64,000 nt of DNA from Pardosa pseudoannulata. Taxonomy: Eukaryota > Arthropoda > Arachnida > Araneae > Lycosidae. The DNA is taken from positions 21,156,675 to 21,220,674 of the forward strand of contig CM063506.1 in the NCBI GenBank assembly GCA_032207245.1, read 5' to 3'. Positions 9,534 to 20,259 of this stretch are shown here, in pieces. A model generated the notes under the pieces. That model ran no database searches. It saw only the letters and a program-made list of their open reading frames with translations, and was not told where the DNA came from. The translations under genes were made by a program, and so were the position numbers. The stretch's first letter is position 1, and each line of letters starts with the position of its first letter.

Positions 9534-12500
9534 TCACTTTGTGATACTTTCAATAGTCTCACTTTCCTCCTTTTCTTTTAATTCTTTTTTCTTTTTGATT
9601 AATTCTGTAGTCCATTTTAAGTCTTCATTCCACAATTCCTCTACTTCAGGATTTAAATGGATCGCTTTTGAAAAACTTCTCTTGGCCTTGCCAATTTTAA
9701 AGAAAAAATACATAAAGTACATAAAAAATACATAAGTAAAAATACAAAGAAAAAATACATAAGTTACTGTGACAAATTTACTGATTCTAACAGTAAATAA
9801 TAAGAATATAAAGAAAAGAAATCAAAATAAAAAGTACCATAAGTTTTGCAGAACATGTAAAAAGACAAAATTTTAAAATAGTATTCTTAGAATAGTGTTG
9901 TGGGTGAAAACTTTTATACACTGAAACAACCTATATTAAGGGGATAGGGACTGTATAAAAGAAATCACATTAAAAAAAATCCTTGAAGCTTCATAACTAG
10001 CTATAAAATATATTGCTTGTAAAGCATTAAAAATATTTTTTAAGGGGTAAAGAGAAATTGCATAAAAGAAAACTCCCACACAAAATTATTAAAATCAAAA
10101 TCTCATATATAGCCTGATATCAGTTTCCCAAGCAAGGAGAGAGGGAGAATAAGTTCAAATATAGTATGCCTACATTCTCCATTCTCCCATGCCTGCTACT
10201 ATTTTTAAAAAAAAGAGAAAGAGAGAAAACATCTACACACATATACATATATATGGTACCATATATATACCATAATTTTAGGGAGATAAGCTGCAGCTTA
10301 AATATGTTTAAAAGTTGAAATTTAATGTCTGCAGCATACCCAAAAGAATTGTATTTTTCCTATTACTTTCCAAAAAATATTTGTTTTGCTGAATGTTTTT
10401 CAGCTGCCTATATTACATGATTTCCTCTGTTTTTTTTTAATTCTACCATACAGTATCAATTCAATGTAGTGTGCTGTACAGTATCAGCAAATGATATTCC
10501 TATACAAATGTGAATAACAAATTTTCCTTTTCTTTTAGTCAGTAATTACGTGTGTGCCATTTACACCTTAGTGGCTAATCTGATGAACTTACATTTACTT
10601 ATAGTCAATTATGATGTATGTGTTGTATATACCAGGGCAGCTTATTGATCCAAAAATGCATTGTTTGTATATATATGTATAGAAAGAGAGTACAAATATA
10701 TTATGTTTATGTCATCTGTTCATGCAACTTGATGCAATATTTTTTTATATACCACATATTTTTGCATAGGCATGTAGTGACATGGTATATTTAAGAAACA
10801 GCAGAAGAACAGTTTGAAGTCTAAAAAGTGTTTATTGTTGCAATGAAAAATTTTCAAAATGAAATTACTCAAGATCAAGTTATTGTATTTCAAGGCAGTA
10901 AAGTGCTCCAATATGATAAGCAGCAAGGATTTAAACATCTAGGGCGTGAAAAAACTGGCTGACCTTTAGTAAGGATTCTGGGTCCAGTATTATGTTTTGG
11001 TTTCAGTTCGCACGGGTATGGTTGTAAAATATCTATATATTTATTTAAAATCTGAAAAAAATTATTACTAGATATTAAAGTTATATTTTGATCTTTGGCA
11101 CAAATAGTGGTGCCTTTATTAAATAAATTTGTAAATGGGTCTCTCAGACAAGAATTTTTTAAAATCAATTAATAAACCATAATGATTTAAAAAATCTGCA
11201 CCAATTATGAGTTTGGAAACGTTGGCAACCACGAATGTCCAATTAAATTCACGACGTAAATTAAGACTAAGTGTAACGTTTTTAGTACCAAATGTTTTGA
11301 TGAGAGAATTATTAGCTGAGTACAATGTTATGTTAGATGTAAAGTTGTGAGCAGTGGAAAAAAACAGGTTTTTTGGGACGAGAATTTTGAAAATTTCCAA
11401 GACATGGGAGTTATGAAGTATTTTGTTTACTTATATACAGTGAAAATTTGGTTTACACAAAACTTACTTATATAAAATATGCAGTTATAGGAAGGACTTC
11501 TTGTTTGTTGGCAAAAATCTAATAAAGCTTATACAATAAATTATTCACATATACAAATATTGAGTTAAAAAATATTCACTAATACAAAGGAATATTTTAT
11601 TCCCTACATAATTTTTTTAATATAAATTTTATTCAGTTATATGAAAGGAGCAAACAGTTTTTGCAAACAGATTTCCAACTATAATCCTTTTATGTTCTTA
11701 AAAAATAAACAGTTATTGATATTTGTATAGCAAAATAGATATTTTCACTGTTATAATTGTTTTTTTTTTAATTTTTTTTTAGATGTCTATGCTCACTCAT
11801 TTTTATTCTAACCACTATCCTCTTCTCAAATAATTGCTGCATTTGAGGTTCTAAAATACTTCATATATTCTAAAGACATCAGTGAAAAAGAGACTTAACA
11901 CTAGATTGCCCGAGATTTCTTGTATACCTATATTGCTCAAAAGCAGTCAAAATGACTGCATTGTGAAAAAATAACAAATATGTAAAGAAATTTGTTTAAA
12001 ATTATATAATAAAGGAGGGCGGAAGTAACTACAATTATACATAAACCCATTTATATGTTATAGAAAAAGTCACCAAATTCTAAGAAATTGTGTCATTATA
12101 TTTCAGTACCGGGTGACCGAGCTCCGCTCGGAGAAAACAGGTATCGAAGCTAACTCGAAGATTTAAATTTTCAATTGTGATTTATCAAAACAATACAGCA
12201 TCCAGTGCTCGCCTCTATCCATTTGAGCTCTCTTGTGAATGGGAATGAGTAGCACGTCGAATCCTTGTTGAACGCCGTATAGATAGTTGGAAGCCTTGTT
12301 CTGGTCGCTGATATCGTTGAGAAGAGCCATTCCTTCATAAGCGCCATCCGCTGTTGTAACGTAGAAGCGTGCGACAAATTCAGGGTGAAGTACGCCAACT
12401 TTGACTGTCGGGTAAGCTTGTTCGGCGTAATGGAGAAGCAGTCTGACAATGACGGTATCTTCTAGTTGTCTATTTACGGGTATAATTGAGTTGATCGCTT

Positions 12501-15500
12501 GTTGTTCCAAAATTCCGGCTCCTTGAAGCATTTCCTGTAAAGGTGCGTTCTGCATGTTGAAAATGTAGCTTGAAATCTGATGAATGTTGAAATGTCGAAC
12601 TTTGTTGACGGTGATTTGAAATCGAAATCAGTTCCTTAACACGTTCGCTGCCACCGACGCACTGGCGCGTCAGAGCGGCACCTCCTGGTATGCCGACGAC
12701 GCACTAACGCGGCGACGGACTTTGATAAGTTATATGCTCTGTGTTTAGTGTGGCTTTGGAAATTGAACGGCGAGGTTGTTTCGGCACGTTAGTGAAGCAT
12801 TATTTTTTAATTTTTTGTGGTTGGTTTTCAAAATTTTTGTTTGCATTATTTTTTTTTTACTATATCGTTTATGTGTTATATATACTTTGCTACATTAATT
12901 TAATATTTAGAGTTGATAGAAAATAAAAATGGAAACCGATATCAAGGAATAAAGACAAATCAATAAAGACTTTTATTATTATTATTATTAATTCGTCAGA
13001 ACTACAGCCAATCGATTCCTCGTGGTCGAAAACCCCCGGGTACCAATTTTCACTTGGTTTGGACGCACCGGGGTTCGAACCCGGCCCTATCTGTAGCGCC
13101 GAACTACGTGACCTTAGCGCGTCAAAACCGATGCCAATCGATTCCTCGTGACCAAAACCCCAGATCCCCAAGTTTACTACAGTTTATTAATTCTGGGGCG
13201 ATTTTCGACTTGACAACCATTCCTCGTATTATAGTATAGGATAATTGTTTTTCTAATTGAAATTAAAAAACAGTCAAAATGACTGCCTTGGGCAATCTAG
13301 TGTTAAATAAAATCATATAGCTAATAAATTATTGAAATGACGAAAACAATTTATTATTTTAAAAACCAAAATACGCATTTTTAAAGTTCATTTACCTATG
13401 ATCTCCTTTACATAAGTACTCTGCATATATAAGCATCTATCTCCCTATAGTTTTCTTGAAGAATTTTTGTTTGTATTTCTCTTCAAGAAGTAAAGATAGT
13501 TTTTAATCTGTGTTTTCTATTTCTCTTAACATTTAATATTAATTTAATTTAAAAGTGTGTAATAAAAAGTGTTCATTGTATTTATTTGCCAATGTGTTTT
13601 CTAAATACAGAAAATTGCTGTACTTGAAATAAAAGAAAAATTATTTTGTTGTTATAATTTACAGATATCAATATAATTATACTTTTGTGTTTAAACTACT
13701 AATTACATATACAAAGTATTTATTTATGAGAAGAATTATTCATTACTCCCTCTGCCTTTGTGTAAGTGAGAGTCCACAGTAAATCTATCTATCTCTATCT
13801 CTCTATAATCTCTCTCTATCCTATGGTACTTAAGGTATCTAACGCACAATGTGTTTATATACACCCATGCAAGTTAAGTGGTTAAGTCTGGATATGTTTT
13901 CTCTGATCCCTCTTAAGGGGTTAACGTTAGTTACTTAAAAGTAAATCCTAAAATAAATATATTCACCATGTGAAATGAATGAATGTCCAAAACAAAAACC
14001 TGCTGCACTGGAAAAAGAAAATCTATATTTAAATAAAATGTTTACATATCTCCATATGGCCCACTTGCTTTTATTCTATAAATACATTTATAGTCTCATA
14101 AAGAAATTATCTTTCTTCATCAAATATTTCACTTTTGAAAAAGAAAACAGTTATATTGAAGGAAAATTAAGAAATATTTGTAGTCATGCAACAAATCTAA
14201 TTAATATTTATTAGAAAAAAGAAGGTATACCATTTCTAAATCTCCTATACCTAGTTGAGACCTTCCTAATGTCTGTAAAGCAACCCACCAGCATGGATTA
14301 ACTTTCACTGCTTTTTCAGCAGATTGAATTGCAGAAAAAGGTAAATTTAGTTGTAGGAGAGCCTATATATAAATATTAAACAAAAAAAAAAAAATTAGTA
14401 CATTGAATTTAGGAGAACATAAATAAAAATAAAGTGATGTTTAAATAGAGGAATAAGTAAAGTGAAAAAAAAATTTCTCAATGAAATTTCTGAATGACTA
14501 GCTTTTAACAGAAACTTCAATTTATTTTTTATAGTATATTCAGACATATAGTGTTCTTACAAGAAGTGAGAGTTAATTCTTGAAATGTTAACAAATAAGA
14601 CCCACAGAAATCTATATATGTATAAGACACATTTGTTGTCTGTTTCCTTATAACTCACGATCCAGACAGCCAAATAACGTGAAATTTGGTACACATACAC
14701 AAAATTACATGGGGAAGGTTCTTAAACAGGTTTCGTTTCATCCCAACCTCACTCTAGCCTTCTATAGCCAAAAGTAGTTCTCCATGTGCCTGTTCTGAGC
14801 CGTTTGATAATCTCTCTCTCTATATAAAACGCATTTATTTTCTGTTCCCTTATAACTCAAGATCCACACAACCAAATAACGTGAAATTTGGTACACATAC
14901 ACAAAATTACATGGGGAAGGTTCTTAAACAGCTTTGTTCCATCCCAACCTCACTCTAGCCAAAAGTAGTGCTCCATGTGCCTGTTCTGAGCCGTTTGATA
15001 ATCTCTCTATATAAAACACATTTGTTGTCTGTTTGTCTGTTCCCTTATAACTCAAGATCCAGACAACCAAATAACGTGAAATTTGGTACACGTACACAAA
15101 ATTACATGGGGAAGGTTCTTAAACAGGTTTCGTTCCATCCCAACCTCACTCTGGCCTCTTCCAGCCAAAAGTAGTGCTCCATGTGCCTGTTCTGAGCCGT
15201 TTGATAATCTCTCTATATAAAACACATTTGTTGTCTGTTCCCTTATAACTCAAGATCCAGACAACCAAATAATGTGAAATTTGGTACAGGTACACAAAAT
15301 TATATAGGGATTGCTGGTATAGACTTGCTGACACCATGCTATTCTCATGCGCAGTTGTATGTGGCCTGCTCCAGAGTGAGCAAAGAGGAAAATCTTTTTG
15401 TACACACTCCAAATGGAACTGCCAAAAAAGTTGTCTATCACATTGCTTTAAGATAAATGTACCCTTTTATTGCCTGCAAATAAACAGTTCTGTACGCTTC

Positions 15501-18006
15501 TACAGAAAGCCTTATTTTAAACCCGGGAAAAGCCAGGTACTTGTAGCTAGTTAAAAATATGACCAATGTCACACAAACAGGGTAAATAATTAACAACAGA
15601 AAACTGAATACAAGATATGAAATTTTATTTAAAATGGTAGAAATAATACATTTGAGAATCAATTTTTATATGAAAGAGTTTAGGTACATCAAATAATAGC
15701 TTTTATTTATTTAAAGTAAACAATTCAAATACAACAAAAAAGCAACTTCTTTTATTTGCAAAAAGTTAGCAAGACGTTGCAAGAGAGCAAGCAGATTAGG
15801 CACACAATAAAAAAGCATTGATAAAATGAGACATTTTAAGTTTTATTATTACTATTATTAATTTTTCAAATCTTTATTTACTTATATGATTACTTTAAGT
15901 CAAACTTAATATTTAATGCTAATAACAGCTTTAAAATAATATAAACTTAATGTTAAATGCACATATATATTTAAAAATCCCATTATTGTATAATATGTTA
16001 CAGTAAATGTGTAATGATTCTAAAAAAGACATTAAAATTTAAAAGAGAGTTAGAAATTTTAAAAAATTGAAATTATTAGTAAAAAATTAAATTTTGATCA
16101 AGTATATAGTTTTAAATATTATTATATTTAAAAATGCACATTTATTTCAATGTTAAAATATATTACACTAAACTCTAGAAATACAAGGAAAGGGGATGTT
16201 CAATGGGCTGAAATCCCCTCTGTTTGGCTATGGACCTGCACTGTACTTATTACCTATAGTATTAAGCTAATATCAAAAAATGCATATTTTGCTTTAAAGT
16301 CCATGGATGTCCCTTAATAAATCATATCAATTTACAAAATTAAAATATTTGTTTAATATTTTCATAGCTTTGGAGAGACTTAAAAATTAAGCTTTAATCT
16401 ATAACTTTTCATTATGATTGTTGAAATTTAAAATTCATATCTTCAATGATGTTTAAGTTTTATAAACAGATTTAAAATATAAAAAATAAACTATTTTTCT
16501 TTATTACAAATTCATATGCACTCAAATAGTACAATGTCAAATATTTAATACCTGAGCTTTCATTTCTAAGATTTTATAATCATTTGGAACTAGATTTAAA
16601 GCTTTATCCCATTCCTTCACAGCTTCTTCAAACCTAAAATGATAATTTTTACTATAACATTCTTATAAAAATAAAGTAAAAACAGATAAAGCAAATTTGA
16701 TAGATGTATTTTCTAAATTTCAACTGATGCAGCACTAATAAGAAGAAAAATTATGTTTACCAAGTGCTGTGATTTAAAAAAAAAAAAAAAAAAGACATTT
16801 AGGTTAAATTTTTAATATGTAATACATCAAAATTACTATACCTAAAATATCTATCTAAAATTCTCCAATATCCCTTTTCATTCTTTCATATCTATTATCC
16901 CAGTAACAAAATCTCAGAATTAAAAGATCCACTGACTTAAATTATTTTTACCCATCTCTCAAAACTAACGCTAAGATAAATGCTAATTTTCTGCCCACTA
17001 GCCACATTTTCCAGCTGTCCCAAGAAAAATAGTTCACTCCTTCCAATGTCTAAATTGTTATATAACACTGACTAAGCTGGTGGTCGCTTGAGAAAGAATT
17101 CACGTTGATTGCTTGCTGTTAGGCAAAATTTATAATAGAAGTGTGTTTTAATCATCATTCGCTACCATGCTCTTATCAGATAAAAATGTTCTTTTTTTAG
17201 TCTAAAATAAAGTCAATATCTACCACAGACTTTGCTGTTGTTTTAATGGACTGACTGCAATTTACTTATGGTCTTTTCACTGCCTAGTAAGACCAGGCAA
17301 TTCAAAATAATAGGGGCTATTATCGGATGTAGCAGCAAGTAAAAGATTCTCATGTTACATATTTATATATCTGTGTGAGTGTGTGTTAACTATTACTTAT
17401 TATTAGTTTACTTATGGTCTTCTCACTGCCCAGTAAGCCCGGGCAATTCAAAATAATAAGGGCTATTTTCTGATGTAGCAGCAAGTAAAAGATCCTCATG
17501 TTACATATTTATATATCTGTGTGAGTGTGTGTTAACTATTATTAGTTTATGTAACTATTACTTTGAAAATTTTTATGCCTTGGTGAGTAGTTTCCTAGTA
17601 GATTTCTAATCATACACTTGTAAAGAATGTAAAAAATCATACCAAACTGTAATTGAGATCTTCAAAGTTACCAAACCTACCTGCTAACATCCTAATTAAA
17701 CTTATACTTTATCAATACTTCTACTATAATAGGGAATTTAGATAAATATAGTAATATAACTGGATGCAATGTATAATATACATAAATGACATACCTTTCA
17801 CTCTCAGCTAATTTTACACCAGAAGTTTTGAACTCTTCACATTTTAAAACACAGTTTTCTTGAAGACATTGCTTTTTGCGTTTGAAACTCTTTACCCATG
17901 TTATATTAGTTGGAAGCTCTTCACTATCAAATTCATCAGCAAATTTTACAAAATTATCTTTTGATACATTTTGTCCAGCTTTTCGTTTCCACCCAAAGGT
18001 TGTCAT
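9534..18006 (-). CDS. TTC33: tetratricopeptide repeat protein 33
   Basis: Four coding exons on the minus strand: 18006-17795 (212 nt), 16633-16552 (82 nt), 14362-14231 (132 nt) and 9686-9534 (153 nt), together 579 nt or 192 aa. All junctions have GT/AG ends with phases 2, 0 and 0. The N-terminus MTTFGWKRKAGQNVSKDNF closely follows vertebrate TTC33 (MASFGWKRK...). Exon 2 gives FEEAVKEWDKALNLVPND, exon 3 SAIQSAEKAVKVNP and LQTLGRSQLGIGD, exon 4 KRSFSKAIHLNPEVEELWNEDL, which together form the TPR-like helices at about residues 65-165. TTC33 is a small TPR protein of poorly known function. The C-terminus after KKKKELKEKEESE is about 70 residues shorter than in human (262 aa); a further exon is not ruled out, but the stop is in frame and a poly(A) signal follows. 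A splice acceptor TTCTACAG immediately before the ATG implies a noncoding first exon upstream. Confidence 0.93.
9687..10889. other. TTC33 intron 3, 3' part; nothing coding
   Basis: AT-rich intron sequence with short TA-rich runs and a local palindrome TATATATGGTACCATATATA at 10246-10265. No further exon or element recognised. Confidence 0.5.
10890..11400 (-). pseudogene. fragment of a Ty3/gypsy element (protease to RT start)
   Basis: Minus-strand frames give NITLYSANNSLIKTFGTKN and LIIGADFLNHYGLLIDF, then after a shift LKPKHNTGPRILTKGQPV. This is nearly the same protein sequence as 4815-5190 of the gypsy element at 3-7.5 kb, so both belong to one family. The DSG active site and everything upstream is missing, and the RT blocks after about 10938 are absent. 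Confidence 0.85.
11401..11894. other. TTC33 intron 3 sequence without recognised features
   Basis: AT-rich with oligo-T runs near 11761-11781. Nothing further seen. Confidence 0.5.
12163..12555 (-). CDS. truncated Ulp1/adenain-like cysteine protease ORF (candidate)
   Basis: A 130-codon ORF in a GC-richer island inside the TTAA element. The C-terminal third reads FDVLLIPIHKRAQ and then GEHWMLYCFD, resembling the histidine strand of C48 (Ulp1/SENP) and adenain-type proteases, where a PI(H/N)...HW pattern carries the catalytic histidine. The ORF stops about 11 codons after this histidine, before the expected catalytic aspartate, glutamine and cysteine, so it is truncated and inactive as read. 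The N-terminal part (LQEMLQGAGILEQQA) is unknown to me. Such proteases occur in host genes, in Polinton/adintovirus-like elements and in DNA viruses; which source applies cannot be told here. Base composition unlike the surrounding intron suggests it was captured. Confidence 0.4.
   Translation of the reverse strand: MQNAPLQEMLQGAGILEQQAINSIIPVNRQLEDTVIVRLLLHYAEQAYPTVKVGVLHPEFVARFYVTTADGAYEGMALLNDISDQNKASNYLYGVQQGFDVLLIPIHKRAQMDRGEHWMLYCFDKSQLKI
12963..13170 (-). mobile_element. second tRNA-like SINE family with TAA tail
   Basis: On the minus strand a tRNA-like block at about 13125-13060 has an A-box-like GGTCACGTAGTTCGG and a strong B box GGGTTCGAACCCC. It ends near 12968 in repeated TAA, a common SINE tail. 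A motif CACGAGGAATCGATTGGC occurs twice on the minus strand (about 13130-13150 and 13008-13025), flanking the tRNA part. Unrelated to the CCAAA-tailed SINE. Nested inside the piggyBac-like element. Confidence 0.6.
13307..14230. other. TTC33 intron 3, no recognised feature
   Basis: AT-rich, with a short TCTA/CTCT-rich run at 13785-13822. A 79-codon plus-strand frame (13975-14214) has ordinary AT-rich composition and no recognisable motif. Confidence 0.5.
14611..15550 (+). mobile_element. Helitron with tandem 5' ends and helicase remnant
   Basis: Starts with TC after an A at 14610 and ends CTAG at 15547-15550 before a T, as Helitrons do (A|TC...CTRR|T). Just before the end, ACCCGGG-AAAAG-CCAGGT can form the usual 3' hairpin. 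The 5' part is a run of about 200-bp units starting near 14611, 14811, 15002 and 15208, each opening TCT..TATATAA and containing CCCTTATAACTCAAGATCC and GTGAAATTTGGTACA. The fourth unit breaks off near 15305 and continues into the C-terminus of a Helitron helicase. Confidence 0.85.
15306..15452 (+). pseudogene. Helitron Pif1-like helicase C-terminal fragment
   Basis: The frame reads YSHAQLYVACSRVSKEENLF and TAKKVVYHIAL then a stop. QLYVACSRV is the conserved last helicase motif (motif VI) of Helitron Rep/helicase proteins. Everything upstream (Rep nuclease and helicase motifs I-V) has been deleted and replaced by the tandem 5'-end units. Confidence 0.85.
15551..16551. other. TTC33 intron 2, no recognised feature
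   Basis: Very AT-rich. No ORF, repeat end or RNA gene recognised. Confidence 0.5.
16960..17350 (+). repeat. dispersed repeat family X, copy 1
   Basis: Shares GCTAATTTTCTGCCC, the CCACATTTTCCAGCTGTCC block and, at its end, CAGGCAATTCAAAATAATAG followed by GGGCTA with copies at 19650-20010 (plus) and 55735-56095 (minus). I cannot assign it to a superfamily; the conserved outer motif ATAGGGGCTA may be one terminus. Confidence 0.55.
17265..17556 (+). repeat. 146-bp tandem duplication, two units
   Basis: Units at 17265-17410 and 17411-17556 both read CTTATGGTCTT(T/C)TCACTGCC ... GATGTAGCAGCAAGTAAAAG ... GTGTGAGTGTGTGTTAACTA. They differ at about ten positions and in a short TTACTTA indel. The duplicated segment includes the end of dispersed repeat X. 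Confidence 0.85.
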
Positions 18007-19593
18007 ACTGTAGAATAATAAAAAATGTAAGAGCAAAAATAACCCTATGTATTTTCATGCTCAAATATGAAAAAAGAAGTTCACATTTCTAACTAAAACA
18101 AAATATAACTTCATTTTTCTTTATAAACAAACTAATTGTTAAAATATTAACTAAATAAATTAAAGTTTCTTTATCATGTACTGATTGAATACTTTTGACA
18201 ATAATTGCATATAATTATTTAAATTATCAATAAGCATAACAATTTATCCTAGTTGAGCATAATTTCTTTATAACTACTATAATTAATGAAGTTATATGTA
18301 ATCCTTTACTCTACAAATTCATTGACGATATTGAAATATTCAAATATTTAGGATACTTTAAAATAAAAAAAAAAAGAACATAATTTCTCTTATACAGTAT
18401 TTTTATTTTCTACACTCAGTTTTATAAGGACAGAGCAAAATAAGTTTTGATTTATACGATGTTAACAAATCACAGATTACTGAACTCAGATAATATAAAA
18501 TATTTATTTACATTTAATTCAATTTCGAAGCAAATTTAAATTCTTCATAGATTATTAGTAATTCTAAAATAAGTTTTACATAATGACATATTAAAGAACG
18601 TGATACAGTTTACAGCAAAGGTATTCTGTTACTACAATTTTTTAAATTTATAATAAAAATATACAAAAAATGTTTGAGGGTAATTTAAAATGCGTAATAA
18701 TACTGTATACAGTTATAGAGATACATGTTTTTAAAGACTGGCTACCACACAAACTTAAATGCCTTAAAGGTCTTTCATGGGGTTTTGTTTACAAACAACT
18801 TTAGAAGTAGTAGTTCATGATTTTTTATTAATTTTTTAAAGCAAATTTGTGCTGTTAGTTTATACATTGTGACATCCCTTTAAATAAAATATTGATAGAG
18901 GAATTTTGAAAATTTCGTTCAAAATAATTTTCTAATTTAATTACCCAGTAATATAAAGCAATAATAATTATGGTATGCTTTGCAATCTGGCAATATGTAC
19001 TAATATGATCACATGTTTGTTAAGGAGCGTCTGCATAATGAATTAGTACATGTGCAACCACACAACCAATGCATGTTTATAACATTTGGCAATTTATCAC
19101 TTAAAAAGTTTTTAAAGTTCGGCAACGAATTTCCTTTTTGAAAATGGCTGTAATTGAGCAAAAATAAATTAGCATCTATAAGATTTTTAGGGGTTTCCTA
19201 TTTTGAGATTGATAAATCTTTTTAGCCAGCATTTTTAAAAATAAAAATCTTAAATAAAATAGAATACTTTTTTTTTCTGTTTATGTAAAGTATTCAAATA
19301 ATGCCAAAATCAATGACTTTTAACTCCTTTATAGCATAAACTTTTGATCATTAATTTTTACCTTTGTAAAAGAGGAAATAAATTTCTTACAGATTTATTT
19401 CGATAGTTAATTTTAAGAATGTTTACGTGTCTAACGTGTGATACGATTAGACACGTAAAGTAATACGATTAGTAATATATCAAAATTATTATACTTAAAA
19501 AAAATCTCTTAAAATTTATTCTCTTTCTCATTCTTATTCCTTCAAATTTGTTTTACAGTCATAAAATATCTAATTAAAATGAGTACTTCTTTT

Positions 19594-19640
19594 AATTCAT
19601 GCCGAGTTTATCTCGCGGACACATATCCGTGGCATGAATT
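19594..19640. repeat. hairpin with perfect 10-bp arms
   Basis: AATTCATGCC (19594-19603) and GGCATGAATT (19631-19640) are perfect inverted repeats around a 27-nt loop that itself contains CGAGTTTATCTCG. It may be the end of a foldback element or a structured site; function unknown. Confidence 0.6.
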
Positions 19641-19649
19641 CTTCCAACC

Positions 19650-20010
19650 CATTCCTCAAAGGTAACTCTGAAATAAATGCAAATTTTCTGTCCAGTTGCC
19701 ACATCTTCTAGCTGTCCACTGGTGAATGGCTCACTTTTCCCACTGATCTAAGTTCCTTTTTATTAAGAAAGTTACGTTACTTTCTCTGGAAAACAATTCT
19801 TCTCACTTTTCGCTGTGGGACCGACTTTGTATTTTTATGTATTATTTCCATCTTTGATATCACCAGAGGAACATGTTCGTCTTAGATACTAAATAAAAAT
19901 TAAGTTACACATCGGACTTTGTTGCTTCTTTTCATAGTGCCACGTCTGCGTTTTAACTAGGATTCTCCTTGCCTTGCCTGGGCAAGTAACACAATAGGGG
20001 CTAAACTTTT
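19650..20010 (+). repeat. dispersed repeat family X, copy 2
   Basis: Carries GCAAATTTTCTGTCCAGTTG, CCACATCTTCTAGCTGTCC and, at the other end, GGGCAAGTAACACAATAGGG then GCTA, matching 16960-17350 and, inverted, 55735-56095. Confidence 0.5.
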
Positions 20011-20259
20011 TCATAATTTTGTGTAACTGGCGGATAATTTTAGCTAGTTTACACACACATATATATTTAAAAAAAAAACTCTGCTAAACATTTATTCTAT
20101 TCTAAACCTTTATTAATTTGTTTATTGTTTTATGTTTCCCTGTATGCAATTTCCCCCCTGTCCTTTTTTTTATATTTGTGTGAGCCATATTAGTTTAAGG
20201 TGTGTGTAAAGTGTGTTTAAGGTCCATATTAGTTACTATGTATATATCAGAGATTGTGG

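Larger units (their letters stand above)
11895..13306. mobile_element. TTAA-flanked piggyBac-like element carrying a protease-like ORF
   Basis: Flanked by TTAA at 11895-11898 and 13303-13306. The 13-bp ends are perfect inverted repeats: CACTAGATTGCCC at 11899-11911 and GGGCAATCTAGTG at 13290-13302. A subterminal motif CAGTCAAAATGACTG occurs near each end (11944 and 13271), as piggyBac elements often have. At 1.4 kb there is no room for a piggyBac transposase and none is seen, so it is non-autonomous. It contains a GC-richer block (12100-12780) with a protease-like ORF on the minus strand and a tRNA-like SINE near the right end. It sits in TTC33 intron 3. Confidence 0.85.
18007..20259. other. 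divergent intergenic region between TTC33 and HSD17B10
   Basis: AT-rich. Contains dispersed repeat X copy 2 and the hairpin at 19594-19640. A noncoding first exon of TTC33 is expected somewhere here or near 20300, because its coding exon 1 starts directly at a splice acceptor, but I cannot place it. Confidence 0.4.

Noticed and set aside
13054..13171. tRNA-like GGGTTCGAACCCC block as a tRNA gene
   Set aside because: No complete cloverleaf, followed by a TAA-repeat tail; better explained as a SINE.
14611..15310. CRISPR-like regularly spaced repeats
   Set aside because: Eukaryotic context; the units are whole 200-bp Helitron ends without separate spacers.
17692..17794. Extension of the TTC33 exon 1 ORF past residue 70
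   Set aside because: A GTATGT donor and strong agreement of the next exon with TTC33 place the splice at 17795; the extension is intron.
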